Shown piece by piece: positions 12,848-24,620 of a stretch of DNA of 64,000 nt. The notes beneath the pieces are model-generated. The model saw nothing but the letters and a program-made list of their open reading frames with translations, did no database searches and was not told the origin of the DNA. Each line of letters begins with the position of its first letter. Position 1 is the stretch's first letter. The DNA is from Rotaria socialis (Eukaryota > Rotifera > Eurotatoria > Philodinida > Philodinidae): NCBI GenBank assembly GCA_905331475.1, contig CAJNYU010000030.1, positions 578,944-642,943 of the forward strand, written 5' to 3'. The translations under genes were made by a program, and so were the position numbers.

Positions 12848-15800
12848 TTATGTTTGTGTTGAATTGTTTATACGTTTTTTCCAAAACCATTTTTGATATT
12901 GATTGTTTGGCTCACAGTTAGACATATATACGTCTTTGTCATTTTTTGATGATAATTCCATACAGAAACCTGATGCATGTCGAAGCATATCATTCTAAAA
13001 ATATAAAAAATAGAACGAAATGCTTTTAATCTGAGAAATCTACTTCATATGTCCACATTTGATTTCCCTGCATTGAATGACAACTAAATGAAACAATTTT
13101 TTTCGGCTGACCCAATCCGGAATGCCCACCAGCGTAATCTAAACATTTATCTTCACGACGAATTTCAAAAGTTTTAGACATGAGAAAATATTGATTGCCA
13201 GCTTGGCCATGGCATGGATAACCAATAATTGGTTTATCACCATCATCAATTTCTTGAGAGTCAACACATATATTTGTTTTACCACGACTTCGAATCTTTG
13301 AAGTATGCAAAAGAAATATTTTCTTAGAAATAAAAATAAGAAAACCTACTTCGCCAAAATATAAACTTTCACCTGGTACAAACTGTTCAGGATAAACATT
13401 TTCGAGGAACCATTTAAATGATTTACATTTTAGACGTTCACGGATTTTTAAACGATCTGATACATCACCAAAGTCACCCTTAAAAATAAAGTATATATAT
13501 ATATTCATTTCTAAATTGATGAAATAATTCTAACAATATTAACTATAGTGCGAAAATATTTGACAAAACTATATTCTCCAATTTTTCAACTGCTTCTTTA
13601 AGTGTTACAGAGAATCAGTTAGTTTTACGAATATATTTTCATTATTTTCGTCCCAGTCAGAATAGAATAATCATCAACGACTAGTCGTAAAATTATGGTT
13701 CTAATGAATGATGTTTTATGCAAAGGTAAATATTTCGATGGAAGCCTCTCAAACTCTGAATGTCAAAGCGTTTTTATTTCATATGTTACTTTTATGGAGT
13801 AAATTTTACTATACGAAATTTTTAAAAGAATCGATTTTTAGACGCGTATTAGTTTCTATTGAAACTAACTCTTTATCATACAAATTTATATATGTGTCCT
13901 ATAGTTGGTCAACATTTTAAAGCTTAATTTGTGCATAACTTATGTATCAGACAATTTTCTGTTTCTCTTCGCAAAATGAATGTCTCCAGTCTTGTTTCAT
14001 CTTTCATTTCAGAGTTGTAAACAAAGTATATCCTCTAGACATATTGCCTATATTATGCTATAAGGACAACATGGTAGTGTAATAACATATATTCTTATTT
14101 GTCTGTTTCTTTATGTATACAGAAAGTGCACTAGCTGTGTAATCATCATCGAAAAATCAATAGAGGAAGGTCATTGAATAATAAGGAAGATTTGCGTAAT
14201 ACATAGTTTCTGCTTTTACGAAGCTTTTCCACGCTGTATTAGAGCACTTGAAGATGAAAGAAAATCTTTCAAGTGCTATTTTTTACCTGTAAAATAGTTA
14301 AACTATAGACTCATATCGACACTCAAATATTTTTTGTTACTAGACTTGACCAAACCATCAACAGAGTCAAATACTATAAAACTTTCTATATTACTATAGA
14401 CCATTTTGAATCAAATTCTATCTTCTAAACCAATATTAAATGTAGAAAATTGAATCCAAATTTGGTCACTTCTTCTCAAAACACTAGCGAATGACTGTGC
14501 GATAGTCTCTATTTTATTGTAAACCGACAGAGTCGAGAAGTAAAATCTCAGTGTAAATTCGAAAAAGTAAAAGATCCTAATTTAAGTAAGTTATCTTTCA
14601 ATGACCACACTATGCATTATTTAACTTAAAATTAAAACAAACAAAATTTACCAATTAATGTTTGTTAGGTAGAGTTAGTGTTAATATGATATTCTCCGTG
14701 ATCTTTTCATATATTGATATTTGATATGAATGAAATGTACACAGAAAGAATGGTAGTATGAAGACGACAAATCACTATGTAAATACAATAATGAAGTGCT
14801 AACAAATCATCTACGAAGTGATTAACGTCAATACTATCATAATCTTTTATTAAAAGGCACACACATTTCGATATGTTTGACTGTTCCATTGACTATGTGG
14901 CCGTTATATTTATAGGTTAGAAGAAAAAAATCCTATATGTATAAATGATCACGTTCAATACTAAACTGTTTGATATTCTAAAGTTATATCATAACTATTG
15001 ACAATAATCAAACGATATCCTTTTTCTAGTATTAATTATATCGCCTGAAGTATTTGTTTACAAATACTTGCTTTTACAGTTGTTGATTTATCTGAGTTTT
15101 AGCAAAGAAATCGAACATTTATGTAACATATTGTACGTGACGAAAACTTATTATCCTTTTACATATTATCCAATCAAAACGAAACACTTGTATATTTCTC
15201 TGACAGAAATCATAAATACTTACAAGGTCATTTGCAATGCGTTCGTAATAATATTTCTGTAGGAAAGAATAAATAAAAATGAACATTTATTTTCTTTCCC
15301 TATTCTTTTACTTTATAATCATCAAGCCAAACTTCAGCGAGGCGAACTGTGTTTTTCTTCACAACATTAATATTTTTCGGCCATTCATATGGTGAGCGTT
15401 TGCGAAAAACATGGCCAACATGTGAACACGGAGCACACAAAAGTTCACCACCACATTGCCAAACCTATGAATACAATAAGACATATTTTACTTTGAATGC
15501 ATCTCTTACGTTTGTCTATTTTTTTACCTTGAAAGATAGTTCGAGATTTTCCCCACCCCATATTTCCATGCCTGGATCGTACATGCCAAGTTGATCGAAC
15601 CATTCACGATCAATTGCAAACAAACCACCAGCCATTGTAGGACTCCTAAAAAATCGGAGAATCATCATTTTGACTTGAAGATTTAATTTTTGAATTTGAT
15701 ACCTGATCGGATCTGTCTTTTTCTGTCTTCGTTTCATTTCTTTTTCTGGTGTAACATGCCAATTAAAAATGAGATTCCAATCAAAACCACCAACTTGTAT

Positions 15801-17088
15801 ATTTTGTATTGGTGTACCAGTTAATCGAAATGTAGAATCATCAATAATTTCAATCAATGGAACAACTGCTACCTTAGGATTTCGTGCAATAGGATCCAAA
15901 AGAGGTTCGAGCCATCCTTTAAGATAAAAATATTATTTAAAATTCAAAGATATATTTCTAGAAGAAAAAAAACACAATTCGATCTATACTTCAGCAATGC
16001 TAGATCTGACATACGTAGGGTTAAGCATTTTTCGTACCTGTCTGAAAATTTGCAGTAGCGAAAAAAGTTAGCTTCCTATATATTTGGGTCCTGGTTAGTT
16101 TTAAGTGAATTTTCTAAACAATCTCAAATTCATTTTTTCTATTACCTTCAGCGCATTCACAATGTGAATCCAAGAAGATCAGTACTTTTCCTTTGGCATC
16201 ATAAGCACCTTTCAAACGAGCCCGTATAAGACCTTCACGTTTACCAGTACGAAGTATTCGAACATTGATTAATGATTTAATATCATCGTCTAGTGGTTTT
16301 TTTAAATGATCTACCAGAGGAAAAGAAAATCGAACATTCAATTACATATTTTGATGGCTAATTTTTCTTCACTTACCGATAACGCACCTTTATCGGAAAA
16401 ATCGTCAACAAGAATAACTTCTTTTAATAGATGAGCTGGTGACCGATCAAGTACAGAATAAACTGTGCGTAGTAATGTTGAACGTGCTTCATTATGAAAA
16501 ATAATAATTACTGATGCATCAGGTAGATTGGGATGAAGATCAACTTTTTTACATCTAATTTATATTAATATGTTATTCAAAGTAAAAAATATAAAATTTT
16601 AATTACTCCTGATCTCGAATATCAGCTAAACTTCGTCGTAATGAAATCATATCACTAACATATTGATTAAATGCATTATTTTTCCATCCATCATCATATT
16701 TTTTTCTTTCTTCTTTTGATAATTTATCCTTATCAATACGAACTGCATTACCCATTTCACCGGGGCCACCAGTTTTAGGATCATTATGTTCTTTTTTTGC
16801 TTCTGGTGCAGCAACTTGCACTTGAGCTTTCATTTCACGAGCTTGTTCAAGAGCTTTGGCACGTTCTTCTGGTGGATGATCATTATCAGCATTGTGTTTA
16901 AATGGTAAAACACCAATTATACGATCAACAAGTGATGGTGCATCTGTTTTATCAACAACATTTATTTGAATATCATCTTTTGATTGTGAAATAGAGTCTG
17001 TACGAAGTGAAAATAAAATAATAGCAATAAACCACAATGTTGGAATTAAAAATAAATATTTTATAAGTCCACGCCTACGTATCCCCAT
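12848..17088 (-). CDS. Polypeptide N-acetylgalactosaminyltransferase (GALNT family)
   Basis: Golgi type II membrane enzyme that starts mucin-type O-glycosylation by moving GalNAc from UDP-GalNAc to Ser/Thr. Ten exons: 17088-16607, 16554-16388, 16310-16146, 15916-15703, 15645-15528, 15464-15312, 15256-15224, 13478-13350, 13295-13044 and 12994-12848. They total 1860 nt, giving 619 residues. It has a short basic N tail, a signal anchor at residues 10-28, and a stem to about 160. The GT-A catalytic domain carries DSH (264-266, the metal-binding DxH), [15 protein letters not shown], and the Gal/GalNAc-T signature [11 protein letters not shown] followed by [21 protein letters not shown] ricin-type lectin domain (about 488-619) has CLD and a final QKW. 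All hallmark residues are present, so it should be active. The paralogue class cannot be fixed by eye. Intron 7 is 1.7 kb; the others are 48-84 bp, except intron 8 (54 bp) and intron 3 (229 bp). Confidence 0.95.
13479..15223 (-). other. Long intron 7 of the GalNAc-transferase gene
   Basis: 1745 bp in a gene whose other introns are nearly all under 100 bp. It contains a near-palindrome (AGCACTTGAAGA ... TCTTTCAAGTGCT, about 14246-14279) and two short open frames (13708-13920 + and 14707-14889 -) without recognisable content. An insertion of non-coding sequence is likely. Confidence 0.5.
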
Positions 17089-19498
17089 ATTCAGGACAAG
17101 AAATAAATGTGTTGTTTAGAAACAAGTATGTTGCTGAAGCACCATCGAATTTGATTAGGGTTGGTTTTTTTTTCGTTAAGAATGTTCTGTTCTCTTCCTT
17201 AAAGTTGACAATTCCGTGAAGTGTATTCTATGGATCGAAGTGCATAGATGAGTCGAGCATGCAGTACGGACGACTGTTGCTATGCTTTTATACAAAAAAG
17301 ATATACAATGATGTGTCGTAATGGTATTTCTGTTCCTATTTAAGAGATTGTTCGAGATTGAGCAACAGTGTGAATTGTGTCTAAAGTAAACAAGTACTTA
17401 AAACAAGGTGGATATCTATAGAGAATATTTTTGAGAATCATAGTTTTATTATTATTGAAACTGATGATTAATTTTCGAAGATGGGCAGAAATATATGGAA
17501 AATGTTTTTAATATAATTATTATTTGACAATATCTTATCGAGTCTTTTTACGTGTATGTGAACAAAGAAGAACTATTGATTTTTGTGGTAACTTCACAGT
17601 TCTCTATGCCCTATATATGAAGTTTTTTATTTTCAAGAAAAAAATAACAGAAACGCAATTAGCATTTCTTTTTTTCAATTCAAGTGAATTCTACAGTTTC
17701 TTATATAAAAAAAGTCTAGATTATCTTCTGTGTTATTCGATAGTACACTTTATAATTAGTTCATTATTCAGTTCGTGCTGATTCACTCATCAAATTGAAC
17801 TATCGTTAATTATCTTACTCTATTCATTTTTATGCATGAATTAATTTTTCAAGATTACCGTCAAAAATCAATCTGGACTGATTGCACAAAATTTTTGGAA
17901 TAATTTACGATTGTGGTGAAAAGCTATGTCACGAGCTTTTTTCTGAAAGGTATGATGAAGTTTGTCAGGAGACATCGAACAAACAAGTGTCAAAAATAGA
18001 TGATTTAGTATGCTGCATTTCTTAAATGGCCATCAATTATTTATTTTAAAATGCTTTTTTTTATATGAGAATAAATGAACTGTGACAAGCATAGTTTTCA
18101 AGCAGCTAGTGACAAAAACTATCAAAATTTCTGGAGAAAAGATAAAGTATCGCGTAAAAAAAAGCTTTTACATTCCAAAAACTTATCTTTTTCAGAATGC
18201 TTTCAATAAATGTAATTGCCTTCAAATGCACAGTGTCGCCGTTGCCCGTATTTATATCGTTTCTACTTGCGCTAACTCTCTGTAATGAAAAAAATGTTCT
18301 ACACTAAAGTCATGTTCATGCTACATATTAATTTTTAATCATGTAGAATAATGAGTAGAAAGAGCGTTGTGCCGATACAAAGTTTTCCCATGAGCCTTCG
18401 TAAAGAAATTGATGCTTATCAATAGGTTGCACATTCTTCAGTACTTACTAAAATGACAAACTAATGACCACAATATTGTGTATAAACCAAATGAATGATT
18501 TCGAGAAAATGCAATCGTACTATTTGCAAAATAATTTCCATCGTAATTTAGTATCTTTTTAGAAACTCCTTTTCGTATATTTTCTTTAGACGATTTCCTA
18601 GTGATAACTATTTTTAATATATAAATAATGTGTACTGCTGATATAAATTTCAGCTGAGTTCAAAATCTCTGGTATCCTATCGACTATAGATCAAATTCAA
18701 AGTAGACTATATTCTTATAAAAAATCTGATTGAATTTTCTGATCAATAAGGACATGGAATTCCTCATGTTGTACATTAGTGTTAATATGATTTTCTTTGC
18801 AACATAAATTTATTTTTCTGCCGAAATGCTTTTTTTTTATATTAGAACAGATATATTTTTATAATTTTGTTTTGAATTTATCAATGTATTACTGTATACT
18901 TTTCTTTTGGTTTTATCCTATCACATCTAAGATCATTATTCACCCATCGACGCCTCTTTTTGCGACACAATAAAATTTGTAGTGTGTTGACATGCAGGCT
19001 ACTCCAAGTTTTCAAAACAAGGAAAGAAAAAAATAACGAATCATAATACGACACGAAGATAGTATCTATCCTTCAGTTATTTTTAAGTTACAATTACGTT
19101 TTATACAAATATTTCTGCATTCGTGTTTTTATGTATGCTTTTAATTATTGTTCGGATGAATATTGTATTTTAATTTAATGAACAAACACGATTCCCTTGA
19201 TTTTTATATGTTTTAATACATAGTAGAAGTTTCAAGATGTTAATTCATCTGTAAATGTTCATTTGTTAAACATTCATTTAAGACTGATTTTTAAAAAGTA
19301 AAATGACAAATACAATAAAAAAAGCTGACATTGACTTTCATTACCAACGAATAATAAATGCAAAATTTAATAAGAATTATATACATATATTCACAGTTTT
19401 AGTTTGTCTTTCAACTAGATTATATTTGTCTATCTGACAGAATTTCTGTTTTTATTCTTCTTCTTCATATTATGTTATTGCTTTGAGTCAAGATTAAT
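17089..19498. other. Intergenic, 2.4 kb
   Basis: It holds the 5' flank of the GalNAc-transferase gene and the 3' flank of the zinc-motif gene. Open frames at 17524-17781 and 18082-18285 have no protein character. Nothing supported. Confidence 0.5.
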
Positions 19499-21152
19499 TT
19501 AATCATTATTATCTGTTTCAGCTTTAATACTAGTTGCAATCGATTGATTTTGATTGACATGTTCTGTATAATGTCGTTTACAATAAGATAATTTTTTTGC
19601 TCGTTTTGTACATTGTTCATGTATACATAATGGACGCCAATGGCCAATACCATCATATTGTTCACGAAAACCACGTTTGTTTAAACGAATTTCATTTCGA
19701 GTATGGAATATTGATTGCGATTGATCAGCTAATGATGATACAGATGTATAAAGATATGCAGGAGGCGGCATTGGAATTTGTGAAACTGCTTGTAAATTAT
19801 GATAATGTGGTTGATGAAATAGAATATTTGATGACAACATACTATTTGAATGAGTAGATGTAGTCAGTGAACTAGGTATTGATGATACTAATGATTGTTG
19901 TGGAACTTGTGTAGAAGTTGTTGTTATTGAAGACTTTTGTTTATGTTCTGTATAGTGCTAAATATAAAAGAAATTTTAATTATACATAGATGATTATGAA
20001 AAAGATGTATTGAGAATTTCTCAAATATTTTTCAATGAGTAACCACCAAAATAATTAATAAAAGAACACAGATTCTCTTTTAGTGAAAAATATTCACGTT
20101 TTTAGTTCAAATGATAGCTTGGTGAAATTTGATTAAAAATGAATATTTAGTTTTAGTATCAATCAGCACATACTTTTATATAACAACTCTTGTAGATAGT
20201 CAATCAAATAAACCAAATGATCAGTTCGATTAAGCACAACTAAAAGCTCACATGAACTGGCGGAACAGGTAAATTAAATTATTTTTCTCACAAAGTAGTT
20301 TTAAATATTCTTTATTAGTCTACCTCTGTTTCTTCCTTTTAATTATTCAAACAGTCTTCGTTATTGCTTCTAATAGTTTACAATATTTCAAAAACGAATA
20401 ACCATATCGCTGACTGATTATTTTTTATATTATAGCAAGTAAATCATGGCTTCAATTTCACAAGCACAATACTTAATTTGGTTGTCTTGTGAAATAAGCT
20501 GTTTCTTTGTTATCTATGTGATTTATAGAATTTTTCGATCTTTGATCTACGTCTAATGCTCTTCATTTATTAGTCTTAGGAAAAATAGACTCTTTAATCA
20601 AACAGTTTTATTTCCATTTAAATGATAATCTTCATTTATAATTTTCTTCATTTGACATAATATTTTCATTTTCATTAAGTTGAGAAAAAGCAAACTCTCT
20701 GTTTATGCCCATCAAACACAATATAGGGAAAAAAAAGAATAAAATGAATCACCTTAAAACTTATTTCAATTATTATTAGTTACCCTTGGGCTTATCGATC
20801 TATTAGTACATACTATTATTTGACCTTGAAATTTATTAACAAGAGTAATTCATCATGAATCGATAATGCCATCTATTTGAATGATTATACATTAGTCTCT
20901 TTATTTTCTATTCTCTTCAATCACGATATCAAAGTTTTATACGCTATTCTCAATCTTTAATATTACTCTATAAATTGAGGATTTCCTTTCTCTACAATAG
21001 ATTTAACTTACTCGTTTACACCAATTGAGTACTTTTGCTCTTTTCATACATCCTTCAATAACGCATAATTTTCGCCAATATTTTTTTCCATCGAATCTTT
21101 CAAAGTAACCTTTTTTATTCCATCGGATTTCGTCACGTTGATGAAACGACAT
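19499..21152 (-). CDS. Protein with two CCCH zinc-binding repeats, unrecognised family
   Basis: Two exons, 21152-21012 and 19957-19499, give 600 nt and 199 residues, with a 1054-bp intron. Each end of the protein carries the same block of about 45 residues: RDEIRWNKKGYFERF...YWRKLCVIEGC...CKRHYTEH at residues 6-52 and RNEIRLNKRGFREQY...HWRPLCIHEQC...CKRHYTEH near 130-180. Both blocks have the spacing C-x4-C-x9-C-x2-H, so each probably binds one zinc. A Ser/Thr/Gln-rich linker with a PMPPPA stretch separates them. The C-x4-C...C-x2-H pattern resembles the short zinc motifs found in some plant WRKY-like and oomycete proteins, but that resemblance is loose. A nucleic-acid role is plausible, not shown. 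The intron splits repeat 1 just after CKR. Confidence 0.75.
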
Positions 21153-21313
21153 CAGTTACAAAAATCTGAAAATTAAAATATTATTGTATTTTTACTACCT
21201 AAAGAGATTGCGTTTTAATTGAAAAGAGATTCTTAAAAAAACAAAAGAAAAAAATATATATAAAATGAGATCACAATTCCAGATTATCGAAGAATTTGAA
21301 AGACTTTGTGAGT

Positions 21314-23009
21314 TTAAAATTTTGTATTGCGATTAGTAAATGAGTCGGCACGATTTCGAGGTTCGTCATCGAAATCATTTTTATAACTTGTGGCATAATC
21401 TCCTTGTTGAACTTGAGAACTATATCGACGAGGAACTTTTGTTAACAAACCATATTGACGTTTATATTCCGCTGTTTGTTCAGCTAAACGATTAGCAGTA
21501 GAATAACGCGGAATACTTAAATGAGACACTAAAAAATAAAACTAAGTTTTATCACACAACGAACTCTTATGATAGTAATTATTGCTTACTATAGCCTAGA
21601 CCTTGAAGAAAAAGTCGAATAGCTTCAGCTAATTTTGATGGCTGTTCAATTAAAACAGCGCCACCACAATCAGCAAATTCAGCATATGAAGCTGTCGCTG
21701 AATCACATCGATCATTAGTTTCCATAACATCGTCTTTGTGTGGTGATGTTGCACCGGTAATATTAAGAACTAAACATCTATAAAGATAATTTTCTTGTCT
21801 TTTGATTTTTATCAAGAAAAATCCACTTTTTCGTACTGTAGAGTTCTAGACGGATCAGCTTTTTTACTTGCATCGTTTTGTCGATCAATTTGAATAGCTG
21901 TACGTCTAGAAAAAAATTGAAACAATGAACAATCAGTTTTTTTATGTAAATATTTCTTTACTGAAAGAATGAATTCAGAAGTTTAATAACATTTTTAGCT
22001 TTTACATTGTCTTTTAGATGATGTCGAAGCATATGCACGAGTTCTTGATCTGAAGACTGTGTGTCCTAAAAACTTAACGATGATAATTTTATTAAAATTC
22101 ATGATTCATACGTACAGCACCCAAATGATACCAAATAAGGTAGTCTAATAATGATTCCGTCCAATAATCTTGAGTTGCATCTTTCAATGCTCGCTATAAA
22201 AGTAAAATACATGGATCAACAAGAGAACATTTAAGTTTTGCAAAACTGAATACTTTAATCGAAAAATTTTCAAGCCATTTCATACTACGTGAAACACAGT
22301 TAACCATAATAAGACCATTGATTTTCGATGGATACTGTAATGCAAAACGAGCCAAAATATTAGCACCAAGTCCAATACCAAATCCAATAGCGGATTTAAT
22401 ACTAAAATAATATTCAATTAAATAAATATCAGAGTTATTAGCAAAAGCAAATGAACCTACTCTAATTGCACAAAAATATCATTGACCGATACAGCTAATT
22501 GATCCAGAGTGGGATACTCAAATCTAGAAAAAATAAAATAAAATAAATAAAATAAATCTATTATGAAACATTTTCATACGAAGTAGGTAATACATGAGCT
22601 TGTTCGTCTTGACCGGGTGCATTAATATGATAAATGGTAAATTTTTCAGTCACCGGCATCATTTCTGGAAAAGCAAAAAATTGATGGAATTGAGATGAAG
22701 CTAAACAGAAAAAATTATATATTTCTCATATTATTTAAATACAAAAAATCTACAATTATATCCAATATCATGATAAGTAACAATAGCTGGACGATTTGGT
22801 GAACCCTGTTGTGTTACAATAATAAAACCATATTTCGTTGAAATTGGAATCGTCTATAGAAAGAAAAAGAAAAAATAATCATAATAATATTTCATCGATA
22901 AAAAATAACAATAGAAATGTACCTTTGGCTTAGTAAATTCATTTTCGAGAATGTCTGGTTCAAGTAAACGATTTTCAGAATCAGCGACTGAGCAATCTGT
23001 TGTCATCAT
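21314..23009 (-). CDS. NDRG-family protein (alpha/beta-hydrolase fold)
   Basis: N-myc downstream-regulated family member, a hydrolase-fold protein without known enzyme activity that acts in stress and differentiation pathways. Ten exons: 23009-22923, 22853-22754, 22700-22580, 22523-22461, 22401-22254, 22193-22116, 22065-21962, 21905-21837, 21777-21590 and 21528-21314. They total 1173 nt, giving 390 residues, typical for NDRG. Family marks in order: RPAIVTYHDIGYN, FTIYHINAPGQDEQ, FEYPTLDQLA, the elbow IGFGIGLGANILARFALQYP and GLIMVNCVSRSMKWLE. The C tail is Arg/Ser-rich (RRYSS, RNRADSF), as in NDRG proteins phosphorylated by SGK1-type kinases. The elbow has GIGLGA rather than a GxSxG nucleophile, as expected for NDRG. 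Every intron is 50-62 bp except one near 56-73 bp. Complete and apparently functional. Confidence 0.93.
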
Positions 23010-23349
23010 CTATAGTTTAAGAATAATAACACCCACGACTTTATGATCAAAAGAAAAAGCACGAGACTAAAACAAGTCGAATCTACATCAAATGAGAATA
23101 AGAAAAAAACAGAAGGTGAAAAGGTGAACTAAACAGTATGAAGAAAAAAATGCGCATATAGAATAGAATGGATATGTGCTTGAATAAAAATTGGACAACC
23201 ATAGCAGAATTTGCCCAGAAAGAATAGTTTAGTCAATATCTCACGCCATCTTTCGAAAGTTGAAATATATAAATAAGCGTATGTAATCCAGTTTTAGTTT
23301 AATCGCTATCTTTGTCGAATATGGACGGATTTATAGACACAAATAAATA
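23010..23349. other. Short spacer between NDRG and shisa-like gene 1
   Basis: 340 bp of AT-rich sequence containing the NDRG 5' flank and the shisa-like 3' UTR. No feature recognised. Confidence 0.5.
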
Positions 23350-24038
23350 TTAAACTTGAGTTGATGAATTTGATAATAATTGAGGATGATGCTGGTCAAG
23401 ACTAAGATAATTATTTTCTTCTAGTCTTACCATAGAATCAGTTTGACTCTGATGTGATGTTCTTGGTTCTATATGATCGTCGCGTGTTAATGAATAGTAT
23501 TTCTTATGTTTATATAACCAAAACCAAAGAGCAATACCAACAAGAAAAAGAATCGTTGTTGTCAATAAAAAAGTAGGTAAAAAATATTTTTGAAATTGTT
23601 GAAATTGTTTATTGATCATTCGTTGATTATTTATTAATGATGCACTTATTTCATCAGTTACAATATTACTAAATGTTTGAGAATGTTCCATAATATTATT
23701 CACATCAATATGAGGTCTACTCTCGAATGAATACTGATCAGGTGGACAACAATAATAATAGTTATCTGTGCCGCAACAGAAATATTGAATTGAATTTTCA
23801 ATGGGACATGCGAAGCCTGTAAAACAAAAAAGATACTATCTAACTATTTTTAAAAATACCAATGTTAGCATTCAATCTTAACTCGAATTTGCTTTAGATC
23901 TATCTAACATTAAATATCGATTTATCTATACAACTAACCATTATTCCATGCACCATGGATATCAAGAAATCCGCTACAAATTGTACTTGGCGTTTGATCA
24001 AACGCTATTGTTGTTGTCGTCGTAGTTTTGATCATCAT
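23350..24038 (-). CDS. Shisa-like single-pass membrane protein 1
   Basis: Two exons, 24038-23939 and 23816-23350, total 567 nt (188 residues). The N-terminal part has the shisa cysteine pattern: TICSGFLDIHGAWNNGFACP, then YFCCGTDNYYYCC (residues 45-57). One membrane span follows at about 114-134 (LLTTTILFLVGIALWFWLY) and a polar tail of about 54 residues. Shisa proteins control receptor maturation or trafficking in the ER and Golgi and modulate AMPA receptors in vertebrates. The start chosen (MMIKTTTTT) gives no clear signal peptide, so either the true first exon is upstream or the protein is inserted without one. Same layout as the gene at 32432-33503, including the intron at NN|G|F. Confidence 0.75.
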
Positions 24039-24620
24039 TGTTCATTGTGTAAAATACTTCGATGATACTATAATTAGCATTGATAAGAAACATACGTCAA
24101 CAAGACATCGAAGGAAAGACGCGAATAAATTAAGCTTCAATATGTTTTTTTTTGTATGATAATAAAGACAAGCAAAAGAAAAAGAATTACAGATGAACCA
24201 GAAATAGAGGAAAGGAAATCTCATCTGTTTAGTTAATATTTCTATCGTATGTAGACTGAGGACATTCTTCTTTATTCATAAGAAAACACAGTCAGTATGA
24301 TGTATCGATGAGTATCTCTTTGTCAATGTTTCTTCATCCGAAAAGAAAAAGAGCTTGTCATGGATGATTATCACTAATGCATTGCAGAAAGAATGAATCC
24401 AAGTAGTTGCATTTATCGATAATGTCACTGAAGATCATAATAGATAATAAAAGCTGCTAAGCGCACACTAGGATTGATACATGCTTCTTTCTTCTTCTTG
24501 TTCTTTTTGAAGCACTTATATTTTTCGTAAATGTTAATCGCAAAAAAAACAAAAAATATACAGAAACAGAAATTGGATTTTATTGATAGGATCGTTTTTT
24601 AATGTTTTTTTTTTCATTAT
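24039..24620. other. Spacer between shisa-like gene 1 and SLC1 transporter
   Basis: 580 bp with no supported gene. It would contain the promoter of shisa-like gene 1 and the 3' UTR of the transporter. A 60-codon minus frame (24042-24224) is hydrophobic but has no ATG context or homology that I recognise. Confidence 0.5.
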
